64,000 nt of DNA from Streptomyces sp. AC555_RSS877 (GTDB taxonomy: Bacteria > Actinomycetota > Actinomycetes > Streptomycetales > Streptomycetaceae): contig NZ_JAGMUK010000030.1 of the NCBI RefSeq assembly GCF_019049245.1, forward strand, positions 212,094 to 276,093. The letters run 5' to 3'. Shown one piece after another: positions 28,693 to 36,876 of this stretch. Each line of letters opens with the position of its first letter. Position 1 is the stretch's first letter. A program made the translations under genes and the position numbers. The notes under the pieces were generated by a model. It did not search any database and was not told where the DNA came from. It saw only the letters and a list, made by a program, of their open reading frames with translations.

Positions 28693-29529
28693 TCATGTGT
28701 GGTTCCGGCGGGCCAGTGACAGCGTGCGTCGCGCTGCCGCCACCACCGCCGCGTCGACGAATCTTCCGTCCGGCAACGCCTGGGCGCCCTGGTCCGTCGT
28801 CGCCGCCTTGACGATCGTCTCCGCTTCCTCGATCTCCTGCTCCGTGGGCAGGTAGGCCTGTTCGATGACCGGGAGCTGCCGGGGATGGATGGCGGCGCGG
28901 CCGAGGAAGCCGAGGGCGCGGCCGCGGACGCAGGACGCGGCGAGGGCGTCCAGGTCACGGATGTCGGGGTGGACCGACTGGGGTGGCGGGGCGAGGCCCG
29001 CCGCCCGCGCGGCGACCACCACGCGGGAGCGGCACCAGTCGAGGCCCGCGTCGTCCCGCACGCCCAGGTCGGCGCGGAGGTCCGCCTCGCCGACGGCGAT
29101 GCCGCGCAGGGCCGGGTGTGCACAGGCGATGGCATAGGCGCGTTCGATGCCGAGGGCCGATTCCAGGAGAGCGTGGAGCGGGGGTGCGCCCCCGTCGGCG
29201 GGGGCCGTGTCCTCGGCGACGCGGATGATCTGCGCGGGGCAGGTCACCTTCGGCAGGCGCAGACCACGGACGCCCGGGAGGGCCGCCACCGCCGCCAGAT
29301 CCGCCGCCGCGAGCGGTCCGTCCAGGGCGTTCACGCGGACGTGGACCGGTACCGGCTGCGGCTCGGAGAGGAGTTCGGCGGTGGCCTCGCGGGCGTACTC
29401 CTTGCGGTCGGGGGCGACCGCGTCCTCCAGGTCGATCACGACGACGTCGGCGCCGCAGGCGAGGGCCTTGGTGACCACGCGCGGGCGGTCGCCGGGGACG
29501 TACAGCCAGGTGAGCGGGGATGCCGTCAT
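28693..29529 (-). CDS. HpcH/HpaI aldolase/citrate lyase (CitE) family protein
   Basis: 278 aa, a stand-alone CitE-like acyl-CoA lyase. LYVPGDRPR opens the fold; VVIDLEDAVAPDRK, VRVNALDG, LPKV, LLESALGIERAYAIA (metal-binding Glu), GIAVGEADLRADLG and GRAAIHPRQLPVIEQAY are intact. Relatives cleave citramalyl-CoA, malyl-CoA or similar 3-hydroxyacyl-CoAs in an Mg-dependent reaction. It is the last gene of the seven-gene reverse operon and overlaps the CoA-transferase gene by 4 bp. A CoA-transferase beside a CitE-like lyase recalls itaconate/citramalate pathways, but the substrate is unknown. Confidence 0.88.
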   Translation of the reverse strand: MTASPLTWLYVPGDRPRVVTKALACGADVVVIDLEDAVAPDRKEYAREATAELLSEPQPVPVHVRVNALDGPLAAADLAAVAALPGVRGLRLPKVTCPAQIIRVAEDTAPADGGAPPLHALLESALGIERAYAIACAHPALRGIAVGEADLRADLGVRDDAGLDWCRSRVVVAARAAGLAPPPQSVHPDIRDLDALAASCVRGRALGFLGRAAIHPRQLPVIEQAYLPTEQEIEEAETIVKAATTDQGAQALPDGRFVDAAVVAAARRTLSLARRNHT

Positions 29530-30770
29530 ACGGTGCCCTCCTCCCGCAGGGCGTCGAGGTCCGCCGGTGTCAGGCCCAGTTCGGTCAGGACCTCCGCGGT
29601 GTCGGCGCCGTGCGGGCGGCCCGTCCAGCGGATCGCGCCCGGGGTGGCGGAGAGGCGGAACAGGACGTTCTGCATGCGGAGGGGGCCCAGTTCGGGGTCG
29701 TCGACCGTGGTGACGGTGTCGAGGGCCTGGTACTGCGGGTCGGCCATCACGTCCCGGACGTCCTGGATCGGGGCGACGGCCGCCTCCGCCTTCTCGAACG
29801 CCGCGAGGACCTCGGTGCGGGTGCGCTCGGCGATCCAGGACCCGACCGCCTCGTCGAGGATGTCGGAGTGCGCGGCCCGCTCGGCGCCCGTGGCGAACCA
29901 CGGCTCGTCGATCAGTTCCGGGCGTCCGACCAGGCACATCACGCGCTCGGCGATCGACTGGGCGGAGGTGGAGACGGCGACCCACGTGCCGTCCGCCGTG
30001 CGGTAGGTGTTGCGCGGGGCGTTGTTCTGGGAGCGGTTGCCGGTGCGCGGCTGGACGTGGCCGAGCTGGTCGTACCAGAGGGGCTGCGGGCCCAGGGCCA
30101 TCAGGATCGGTTCGATCAGCGCCATGTCGACGACCTGGCCCTCGCCGGTACGGTCGCGGGCGGCGAGCGCCGTCATCACCGCGTACGCCGTGGCGAGGCC
30201 CGCGATCGAGTCGGCGAGGCCGAACGGCGGGAGCGTCGGGGGAGCGTCCGGTTCGCCGGTGATCGCCGCGAAGCCGCTCATCGCCTCGGCGAGGGTGCCG
30301 AAGCCGGGGCGGTGCGCGTACGGGCCGAACTGGCCGAAGCCGGTGACGCGGGTGAGGACCAGGCGGGGGTTGGCGGCCGACAGTTCCTCCCAGCCGAGGT
30401 CCCACTTCTCCAGGGTGCCGGGGCGGAAGTTCTCGATCACGACGTCCGCGGTCGCGGCGAGGCGGAGGAGGGTGCTGCGGCCGGCCGGCTTCGAGAGGTT
30501 CAGCGTGATCGTGCGCTTGTTGCGGCCGAGCAGCTTCCACCACAGACCCACGCCGTTCTTCGAGGGGCCGTGCCCCCGGGAGGGGTCGGGGTTGGCCGGG
30601 TGCTCGACCTTGATGACCTCCGCGCCGAAGTCGCCGAGCATCGTGGCGGCGAGGGGACCGGCGAAGAGGGTGGCGAGGTCGAGGACGCGCAGGCCGGTGA
30701 GGGGGGCGGGGGCCGTGGGCCGGTCTGCGCTCGTGGGCTGGTCCGCCGTCGTGGGCTGGTCCGGTGTCAT
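29526..30770 (-). CDS. CaiB/BaiF-type family III CoA-transferase
   Basis: 414 aa. GLRVLDLATLFAGPLAATMLGDFGAEVIKVEHP is the family opening; RNKRTITLNL, VVIENFRPGTLEKWDLGWEEL and PPFGLADSIAG (catalytic Asp) follow. It moves CoA between carboxylic acids. An unusual N-terminal run DQPTTADQPTSADRPTAPAP precedes the domain. Overlaps of 4 bp on both sides with the ribokinase-like and CitE-like genes make co-translation likely. Confidence 0.9.
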   Translation of the reverse strand: MTPDQPTTADQPTSADRPTAPAPLTGLRVLDLATLFAGPLAATMLGDFGAEVIKVEHPANPDPSRGHGPSKNGVGLWWKLLGRNKRTITLNLSKPAGRSTLLRLAATADVVIENFRPGTLEKWDLGWEELSAANPRLVLTRVTGFGQFGPYAHRPGFGTLAEAMSGFAAITGEPDAPPTLPPFGLADSIAGLATAYAVMTALAARDRTGEGQVVDMALIEPILMALGPQPLWYDQLGHVQPRTGNRSQNNAPRNTYRTADGTWVAVSTSAQSIAERVMCLVGRPELIDEPWFATGAERAAHSDILDEAVGSWIAERTRTEVLAAFEKAEAAVAPIQDVRDVMADPQYQALDTVTTVDDPELGPLRMQNVLFRLSATPGAIRWTGRPHGADTAEVLTELGLTPADLDALREEGTV

Positions 30771-31660
30771 GCGGTGCACCCCGCTTCGATCTCGGAGCGG
30801 TACGGCATCGAGGCGGAGGCGCCCGGCCGCTGTACGGAGAGCGCGGCGGCCGTGGCCGCCCACTCCAGTGCCTCGCGCTTCGGGCGGCCCTCGCCGAGGG
30901 CCACGGCGAGGGCGCCGACGAAGGTGTCGCCCGCGCCGGTCGAGTCCACGGCGGTGACCCGCGGTGCGGGGACAGTGAACGGCTCGGCTCCGCGGGCCGC
31001 GTAGCGGCTGCCGGCCGCGCCCAGGGTGACGACCACCTCCGGGACCCGCTCCAGCAGGGCGGCGGCCGCGCTGTGCGGGTCGGTGAGGCCGGTGAGGGCG
31101 GCGGCCTCGTGTTCGTTGGGCACCAACAGGTCTGTGGCGGCGAGGAGTTCGGGGGGCAGTGGCTGGGCGGGCGCGGGGGTGAGGACCGTACGCACTCCGT
31201 GGTCGCGGGCCGCCCGGGCGCCCGCGAGGACCGCGGCCAGGGGGATCTCCAGTTGGAGGAGCAGGGCGTAGGCGGAGGCGATCAGGCCCTCGTCGCCGGG
31301 GGCGAGGTGGTCGACGGTGCCGTTGGCGCCGGGGATCACGACGATCGCGTTGCCGCCCTCGTCGTCGACGACGATGTGCGCGGTGCCGGAGGGACCCTCG
31401 GTGGTGCGCAGGTGGTCGGTGTTCACGCCGGAGTGCTCCAGGGTGGAGCGCAGGCGGGCGCCGAACGCGTCGTTGCCGACCGCGCCGATCATCGAGACGG
31501 TGGCGCCCGCGCGGGCCGCGGCGATCGCCTGGTTGGCGCCCTTGCCGCCGGGGATCGTGCGGTACTCCCGGCCCGTCACGGTCTCTCCGCGCTGCGGGGC
31601 CTTCTCGACGTAGGCGACGAGGTCCATGTTCGTGCTGCCGAGCACGACGATGTGGGTCAT
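30767..31660 (-). CDS. rbsK: Ribokinase-like PfkB-family sugar kinase
   Basis: 297 aa. IVVLGSTNMDLVAYVEKAP and GGKGANQAIAAARAG are ribokinase hallmarks; VTAVDSTGAGDTFVGALAVAL carries the anion hole and catalytic Asp (GAGD). It probably phosphorylates ribose at C5, which would fit a pathway in which neighbouring glycohydrolases release ribose or ADP-ribose. Another ribosyl substrate is possible. It overlaps the CoA-transferase and the first glycohydrolase gene by 4 bp each. Confidence 0.85.
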   Translation of the reverse strand: MTHIVVLGSTNMDLVAYVEKAPQRGETVTGREYRTIPGGKGANQAIAAARAGATVSMIGAVGNDAFGARLRSTLEHSGVNTDHLRTTEGPSGTAHIVVDDEGGNAIVVIPGANGTVDHLAPGDEGLIASAYALLLQLEIPLAAVLAGARAARDHGVRTVLTPAPAQPLPPELLAATDLLVPNEHEAAALTGLTDPHSAAAALLERVPEVVVTLGAAGSRYAARGAEPFTVPAPRVTAVDSTGAGDTFVGALAVALGEGRPKREALEWAATAAALSVQRPGASASMPYRSEIEAGCTA

Positions 31661-33057
31661 GGGCGGGGTGCCTCCAGGTGGGTGAGCTCGTGGGTGAGGC
31701 GGGCCGGTGTGTCGAACCCGGTGCCGTCGAAGTCGCCGACGGAGGTGGACAGACGGTTCTTGAGAGGGGCCGTCCAGCGGTCGGGGAGGGCGGCGGGGGT
31801 ACCGGCGAGGAGGGCGGCGATGCTGCCGGCGGTGGCGCCGTTGGAGTCGGTGTCCCAGCCTCCCGAAACGGCACGGCAGATGGAGCCGGTGAAGTCGCCG
31901 TCCGCGTGGGTGAGGGCGGCGGCGATCAGGGCGGTGTTGGGGATGGCGTGGACCCAGTGGTGGGTCGGCGCGTGGGTGGCGTGGAGCGCGTCGACGACCG
32001 TGTCGAAGTCGTCCTGTTCTCGGGCCAGTTGCATGGCGTGGGTGACGGCCTGTGCCAGGCGGGAGGCCGGCGGGATGACGGTGAGGCCCGTGCGCAGACA
32101 GGTGTGGATGTCGTGGGTGCCGGTGGCTGCCTGGGCGATGGTGGCCGCGACGAACATCGCCGCGTAGACGCCGTTGGCGGTGTGGGTGAGGGTGGCGTCC
32201 CGGTGGGTCTGTTCCGCGGCGGCCGCGGGGTCGCCGGGGTTGGTCCAGCCGTGGACGTCGGCGCGGATCAGGGCGCCGATCCATTCGCGGAAGGGGTTGC
32301 GGTGGCGGGCCGTGCGCGGGGGTTCCAGGCCGGTGAGGAGGTTGCGGTAGGCGATGCGTTCGGCGGTGAACGTGCGGCCGGCGGGGAGTTCGTCCAGCCA
32401 GAGGGATGCCACGTCCTTGGTGGTGAAGGACTTGCCGTGGCGTTGGAGCAGGAGGAGGTTGAGGAGGGGGTAGTTGAGGTCGTCGTCCTCCGGCATGCCG
32501 TCGATGTTCTCGGCGAGGGAGGTGGGCGCCGAGCGGCGGTTCCAGGGGTGCTCCGTCAGGAGTTCGGTGGGGACTCCTCGGGCGGTGAAGTACGTGTTCA
32601 GGGGCCAGTTGCCGGTGGCTCGGGCGAGTTGGCGGATGGCCTCCAGGGGGAGCTTCTCGACGGGTTTGCCGAGGAGGCAGCCGACCGCTCTGCCCAGCCA
32701 GGCGGCTTCCAGGCGGGCCTGGCCGCCTGCGAGGTCCATCCGGGCCGCCCCCGCACGACTGCCCGCGGTCTGTGTGGGCCAGGCCGGGCAGCCGGCCTTG
32801 ATTCTCGCGAGGTCCGTGGGCTCCCGGTCCGCCAACCTGCTCGGCAGGTCCGCCAGTTCGTCCAGCAGGTCCTCGGCGAGCTGCCGTAGGTATCTCGACA
32901 CCGGTTCCGGCGACGCGCCCGCTCGCAGGGGGGCTTCCTTGCCGCCCGCCGCTCTCCATCTCGCCGCGATCGCCGACGGCTCGCGGCCGTCCTGGGCCGC
33001 CTGGTGGAGTTCGTGGCCGATCAGGTCCTCGGGCTGGACCCAGGTGAGGCGGAGCAT
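31657..33057 (-). CDS. ADP-ribosylglycohydrolase family, divergent paralogue 1
   Basis: 466 aa, the longest of the four paralogues, with a ~110-residue N-terminal extension (LRLTWVQPEDLIGHELHQA and on). The usual opening motif GD-A-x-G is degraded to WLGRAVGCLLGKPVEK, with Cys where the metal-site Asp is expected. GMPEDDDLNYPLL and the C-terminal SGGWDTDSNGATAGSIAALL keep acidic residues. It may have altered activity, or act as a partner of the intact paralogues. One base separates it from paralogue 2, and it overlaps the kinase gene by 4 bp. Confidence 0.85.
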   Translation of the reverse strand: MLRLTWVQPEDLIGHELHQAAQDGREPSAIAARWRAAGGKEAPLRAGASPEPVSRYLRQLAEDLLDELADLPSRLADREPTDLARIKAGCPAWPTQTAGSRAGAARMDLAGGQARLEAAWLGRAVGCLLGKPVEKLPLEAIRQLARATGNWPLNTYFTARGVPTELLTEHPWNRRSAPTSLAENIDGMPEDDDLNYPLLNLLLLQRHGKSFTTKDVASLWLDELPAGRTFTAERIAYRNLLTGLEPPRTARHRNPFREWIGALIRADVHGWTNPGDPAAAAEQTHRDATLTHTANGVYAAMFVAATIAQAATGTHDIHTCLRTGLTVIPPASRLAQAVTHAMQLAREQDDFDTVVDALHATHAPTHHWVHAIPNTALIAAALTHADGDFTGSICRAVSGGWDTDSNGATAGSIAALLAGTPAALPDRWTAPLKNRLSTSVGDFDGTGFDTPARLTHELTHLEAPRP

Positions 33058-33058
33058 C

Positions 33059-34231
33059 TCAGGCTCCGAGTTCGGTGAGGGCCGCCTCGTGGGACCGGCG
33101 GCGGGTCACGTCCCGTCGGAAGATCTCGCGGGTGACGGTCGTGAGGGTGGTCGCCGGTTCCCAGAGGTCCATGCGGCTGGCTTCGGAGACCCGCTTCGCC
33201 CAGTCCTGCGGCACCGGGCAGCCCAGGGCGCCTGCCATCGCGCCCGCCATCGTGGCGATGGAGTCGCAGTCGCGGCCGTAGTTCACCGCTCCCAGGACCG
33301 CGTGGCGGTAGTCGCCGCGGGAGAGAACCAGCATGCCCAGGGCGATCGGCAGTTCCTCGATCGTGTGCAGACGGGAGGGGCGGCGGGCGCCGAGGGAGGG
33401 CTGCCGGTAGTCGGGGCCGACCGTGTCGTACGGGGCCACCGCCTTGCGCAGCGGGACCAGCGCGGACTCGAAGTCCGTGTGCTGCGAGGCCGTTTCGCAG
33501 ACCTGCTCGATCGCCGCCCGGGTGCCGTCCTTCGCCAGCAGGAGGCAGGCGGAGACGACCGAGTCCGGCGTCGCACCGGGCGTGCTCGCCGCCGCCACGG
33601 CCGCCGCGAAGACGGCCGCCGCCTCACGGCCGTACGACGACTGGTGGGCGCCCGCGATGTCCAGCGCCTCGGCGTACGCGCCCGCCGGGTTGGCCGCGTT
33701 GACCAGGCCGACCGGGGCCATGTACATCGCCGCGCCGCAGTTGACGATGTTGCCGACGCCTGCCTCGCGGGGGTCGACGTGGCCGTAGTGGAGGCGGGCC
33801 ACCAGCCACTTCTCCGCCAGGAAGACGCGGTGCAGCGGCAGCGCCTCCGCCTCCAGCTCCGGGATCCAGCGCGGGTTCGTCATCAGGTCCGGCACCAGGT
33901 GATCCGCGATCGCGTACGCGTCCAGGTGGTCGCGGACCCGCGCGTACACCCGTACCAGCGCGTGGGTCATCAAGGTGTCGTCGGTGACGTGGCCGTCGCC
34001 CTTGTGGTACGGCGCGATGGGGCGGGCCGTGCGCCAGGCGTCACCGTTCCAGGGGCCGACGATGCCGTGGACGCGGCCGGCGTGGCGTTCGACGATCTGC
34101 TCGGGGGAGTAGCCCTCGACGGGGCCGCCCAGCGCGTCGCCGACGGCCGCGCCGACGAGGGCGCCGGTGATGCGTTCGTCCAGACCCGACGCGCGAGTTT
34201 CTTCCTCTTTGGGTGTCATGCCCCGAATCAT
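33059..34231 (-). CDS. ADP-ribosylglycohydrolase family, canonical paralogue 2
   Basis: 390 aa, DraG/ARH fold. All metal-site motifs are present: ALVGAAVGDALGGPVEG, GHVTDDTLMTHAL and AVNYGRDCDSIATMAGAMAGAL. Family enzymes cleave ADP-ribose or related ribosyl groups from proteins or small molecules using Mg. ATG 34231 is preferred over ATG 34219 because it overlaps the preceding stop as ATGA, like the other junctions in this operon. Confidence 0.9.
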   Translation of the reverse strand: MIRGMTPKEEETRASGLDERITGALVGAAVGDALGGPVEGYSPEQIVERHAGRVHGIVGPWNGDAWRTARPIAPYHKGDGHVTDDTLMTHALVRVYARVRDHLDAYAIADHLVPDLMTNPRWIPELEAEALPLHRVFLAEKWLVARLHYGHVDPREAGVGNIVNCGAAMYMAPVGLVNAANPAGAYAEALDIAGAHQSSYGREAAAVFAAAVAAASTPGATPDSVVSACLLLAKDGTRAAIEQVCETASQHTDFESALVPLRKAVAPYDTVGPDYRQPSLGARRPSRLHTIEELPIALGMLVLSRGDYRHAVLGAVNYGRDCDSIATMAGAMAGALGCPVPQDWAKRVSEASRMDLWEPATTLTTVTREIFRRDVTRRRSHEAALTELGA

Positions 34232-35490
34232 CCCCCTGGCGGGGCCGGTTGTGCGGCTTCCAGGAGTTCGGCGAGTTCCACCAGGTCCGTGCCGGTGAGG
34301 CGGGGGAGTACGCAGCCGGAGAGGGTACGGCAGCTGTCGCGCCAGGAAGCGGGGATCGACCTGCCGCCGCCCAGGGCGCCGGTGAGGGCGCCCGCGAGGG
34401 CAGGGGCCGAGTCGGCGACCCGGGACAGGCAGGCCGCTGCCGGTACCGCCTCCGCGATCCGGCCCTTCGCGGCGCAGGCCAGGGCCAGGGCGACCGGGAC
34501 CGTCTCGGCGGCGGCGATGCCGTAGCTGTAGACGTGGTCGACGATCTGGTGTTCCAGGAGAGGGACGAGGGCGAAGGCGCTCTCGGTGTCCTGGGCGAGC
34601 TTGAGGGCGTGGCGGGCGTTGCGGCCGATCTCGGTGGACTCGGGCAGTTCCGCGAGGGCGGCGGTGACGCAGGCCCGTACGTCGGCTCCCGCCAGGGCGA
34701 GGGCGAGTGCCGCGGCCATCGCGCGGGCGCCGTGCACGCCGTCGCCGTCCTGGGTGTAGCGGGCGTCGAACTCGGCGAGTTCCGCCGCGAGTCGGGGGTC
34801 GCCGGGGTGGGCGACGGCCAGGACGCAGGCCCGTACGCAGGCGGCGTCGTCGAAGTAGTGCGGGTTGTCGTGGCCGGTGGCGGGCGGGCGCAGGCCGGTG
34901 GCGAGGTTGCCGAGGCCGGCGCGGACGGAGATGCGGGCGCGCAGGGGGATCACCGCGGACTCGATCTCGGGGGCGCGGTCGGCCGCCGCGGCGACCTCGC
35001 CGGCCAGGGCGCTCCAGGTGAGGTCGATGGCGGCGCGGGTGCGGCGTTCTCGGCTGAGGTCGGGAAGGAGGGTGTCGTCGCCCGCGCGCAGGACTGCTTC
35101 CGCCACGAAGACCGCCCACTCGGCGTCGTCGGAGGGGCCGAGCCGCAGGGGTTCGGGGGGTTGGTTCAGGGCGATGGGGACGGGGAGGGTCGTCGTCGCG
35201 TTCTGTTCGGCGAAGGTGTCGAGTTCGCGGGTCAGACGGCGGGTCCAGTCGGGCATGCGGGCGGCGCGGTGGCGGGCGGCGGGCCAGCCGGCGGCGTCGC
35301 CTGCGGCTAGGCCGAGCAGGAGGCCTTCGATTCGGCGTGGGGTGCGGTGGTGGGTTGGCGGGGCCTCGGCTTCGCCTTCGGCCTTTGTGTTCCCACCCGC
35401 ACCACCCGTGCGGCTTTCCTCGGCGGGTGCGGGTGGCCCTTGTGGGGGTTCCTCGCCTTCGGCGGCCGCGGGTGCGAGCAGCGGGGTCAT
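34228..35490 (-). CDS. ADP-ribosylglycohydrolase family, divergent paralogue 3
   Basis: 420 aa. After a low-complexity N-terminus (Pro/Glu/Gly, 1-45) come GLLLGLAAGDAAGWPAARH, with the first Asp kept, and PSDDAEWAVFVAE, in which the DDT motif has lost its Thr. The C-terminal Asp pair is degraded: SRVADSAPALAGALTGAL has Val at the first Asp position. It is therefore probably impaired or has changed chemistry. It overlaps paralogues 2 and 4 by 4 bp. Confidence 0.85.
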   Translation of the reverse strand: MTPLLAPAAAEGEEPPQGPPAPAEESRTGGAGGNTKAEGEAEAPPTHHRTPRRIEGLLLGLAAGDAAGWPAARHRAARMPDWTRRLTRELDTFAEQNATTTLPVPIALNQPPEPLRLGPSDDAEWAVFVAEAVLRAGDDTLLPDLSRERRTRAAIDLTWSALAGEVAAAADRAPEIESAVIPLRARISVRAGLGNLATGLRPPATGHDNPHYFDDAACVRACVLAVAHPGDPRLAAELAEFDARYTQDGDGVHGARAMAAALALALAGADVRACVTAALAELPESTEIGRNARHALKLAQDTESAFALVPLLEHQIVDHVYSYGIAAAETVPVALALACAAKGRIAEAVPAAACLSRVADSAPALAGALTGALGGGRSIPASWRDSCRTLSGCVLPRLTGTDLVELAELLEAAQPAPPGG

Positions 35491-36575
35491 GAGAGGGCCT
35501 CCGTCTTGTTCAGGATCTCGTTCACGCTCTCGACCGGGATCTCGTTCGGTACGAAGCCCCCCGCGCCCCATCTCCCGTCCTCGCCCGGCGTCAGCAGCTC
35601 CGCCACGTCCAGGACGTGGTGGCCCGCCATGGACGGCAGGCAGCTGCCGCGTGCCGGGCCGATCGCCGCGGCCCAGTCGGCCGGGATCGCCGAGGCGCCG
35701 TGGGTGGCGCCGGCCAGGGCGCCCGCCACCGCCGCGGTGGTGTCGGCGTCGCGGCCCATGTTGACGGCGGTGAGTACCGCCTGGACGAAGTCGCCGTCGG
35801 CGGCCGCGTAGGCGCCGAAGGCGAGGGCGACCGCCTCGGGGGCCAGGTCGGTCCAGGGGTAGCCGCCGACGACGACCGCCGAGCGGACCGCGCGTTCGCC
35901 GCGGTGGGCCACCGCCACGGCGCGGCGCAGCGAGCGGGCCGTCCACGAGTCGTCGGGCACGACCGCCAGGGCCGAGGCGACCACGGCGATCGTCGGTGCT
36001 CCCGCCATCGCCGCCGCGACACCCGCCGCCACCGCCTGACCGCCGTAGATGCCCTCGCCCTCGTGGCTCACCGAGCCGTCGATCGCCACCAGGCGGGCCG
36101 CCTCGGCGGGGCGGCCGGAGGCGAAGACGCCGAAGGGGGCCGCGCGCATGGCCAGGCCGTCGCTCCAGGCGTGGCGGTGCTGGGCGGAGATGGGGGCCGC
36201 GAGGCCGCGGCGCAGGTTCTCCAGCGTGCCGCGTTCGCTGAAGCCCGCGCCCCGGAAGGGGCCTTCGTCGCGGTCCGCGATCCATTCGTGCCAGGCCGCC
36301 TCGACGTGGGCCGGGGTGAGGGCCGAGCCGTGCCGGGCCAGCAGGAGGCCGGAGAAGATCGCGTACTCGGTGTCGTCCGTGCCGGACGGGTTGTCCGCGA
36401 CGTAGCCGGTGACACGGCCCCAGCGGGCGCGGATCTCGGAGGGCTTCATGTTCTCCGCCGGGGCGCCGAGGGCGTCTCCCACGGCCAGGCCGAGCAGGGC
36501 GCCGCGGGCCCGCTCACGGAGTGCGGCGGCGTTGCCGGGCGCCGGGACCGGGGGAATGCAGGCGATCGATGCCAT
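35487..36575 (-). CDS. ADP-ribosylglycohydrolase family, canonical paralogue 4
   Basis: 362 aa. First gene of the operon. ALLGLAVGDALGAPAEN, NPSGTDDTEYAIFSGL and AVNMGRDADTTAAVAGALAGAT give a full metal-binding set, so it should be an active hydrolase. ATG 36575 has GGAGGAGAGG upstream on the reverse strand. The ~300-bp gap to the divergent VIT1-type gene must hold the operon promoter; no clear -10 was identified on the reverse strand. Confidence 0.9.
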   Translation of the reverse strand: MASIACIPPVPAPGNAAALRERARGALLGLAVGDALGAPAENMKPSEIRARWGRVTGYVADNPSGTDDTEYAIFSGLLLARHGSALTPAHVEAAWHEWIADRDEGPFRGAGFSERGTLENLRRGLAAPISAQHRHAWSDGLAMRAAPFGVFASGRPAEAARLVAIDGSVSHEGEGIYGGQAVAAGVAAAMAGAPTIAVVASALAVVPDDSWTARSLRRAVAVAHRGERAVRSAVVVGGYPWTDLAPEAVALAFGAYAAADGDFVQAVLTAVNMGRDADTTAAVAGALAGATHGASAIPADWAAAIGPARGSCLPSMAGHHVLDVAELLTPGEDGRWGAGGFVPNEIPVESVNEILNKTEALS

Positions 36576-36728
36576 ACGCGGCCTCTCCTCCGAGGGCTTC
36601 CCGCAGGGGGCGGAGCCCTTTGCGGATGTGTCCCACCGGAGCGGTTCGCCAGAGCCTCCGGGGCCTCAGCATCACCCGGTCGACATTTGTGCACCCTCTC
36701 GATCGAATGAGCGTCCGAAGGTAAAACC

Positions 36729-36747
36729 GCAGGTTAGCCGAGCCTTT
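36729..36747. promoter_or_regulatory. Iron-box-like operator (DmdR/IdeR type)
   Basis: The dyad core AGGTTAGCCGAGCCT (36731-36745) resembles the DtxR-family iron box TTAGGTTAGGCTCACCTAA: 12 of 19 positions match if S is allowed at position 10. It lies 30 bp upstream of a TAGTCT -10 and between the divergent glycohydrolase operon and a VIT1-type transporter, so an iron repressor could control either. This is inference from sequence similarity. Confidence 0.45.
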
Positions 36748-36776
36748 CCTTGCTGGCGGACCGGAATTCAGGGGCG

Positions 36777-36782
36777 TAGTCT
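36777..36782 (+). promoter_or_regulatory. Candidate -10 for the VIT1-type gene
   Basis: TAGTCT, about 95 nt before the ATG; a leader of roughly 88 nt would carry the tandem repeat at 36828-36860. TTGCTG (36750-36755) is 21 bp upstream, a poor -35 spacing. Confidence 0.4.
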
Positions 36783-36827
36783 CTTTGTTGTCGAAAACTA
36801 GAAGAAGTCCAAACAGGCACGAGCAGT

Positions 36828-36860
36828 CGAACAAGAAGCCGAACAAGAAGTCCGAACAAG
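36828..36860 (+). repeat. 12-13-bp tandem repeat in the VIT1-type leader
   Basis: CGAACAAGAAG starts at 36828 and 36840, with a partial CGAACAAG at 36853. It is A-rich compared with the surroundings and lies just before the GGGGGA ribosome site. The remaining parts of this 301-bp gap hold the operator and promoter listed separately. Confidence 0.7.
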
Positions 36861-36876
36861 CTCCCTGGGGGACCGT

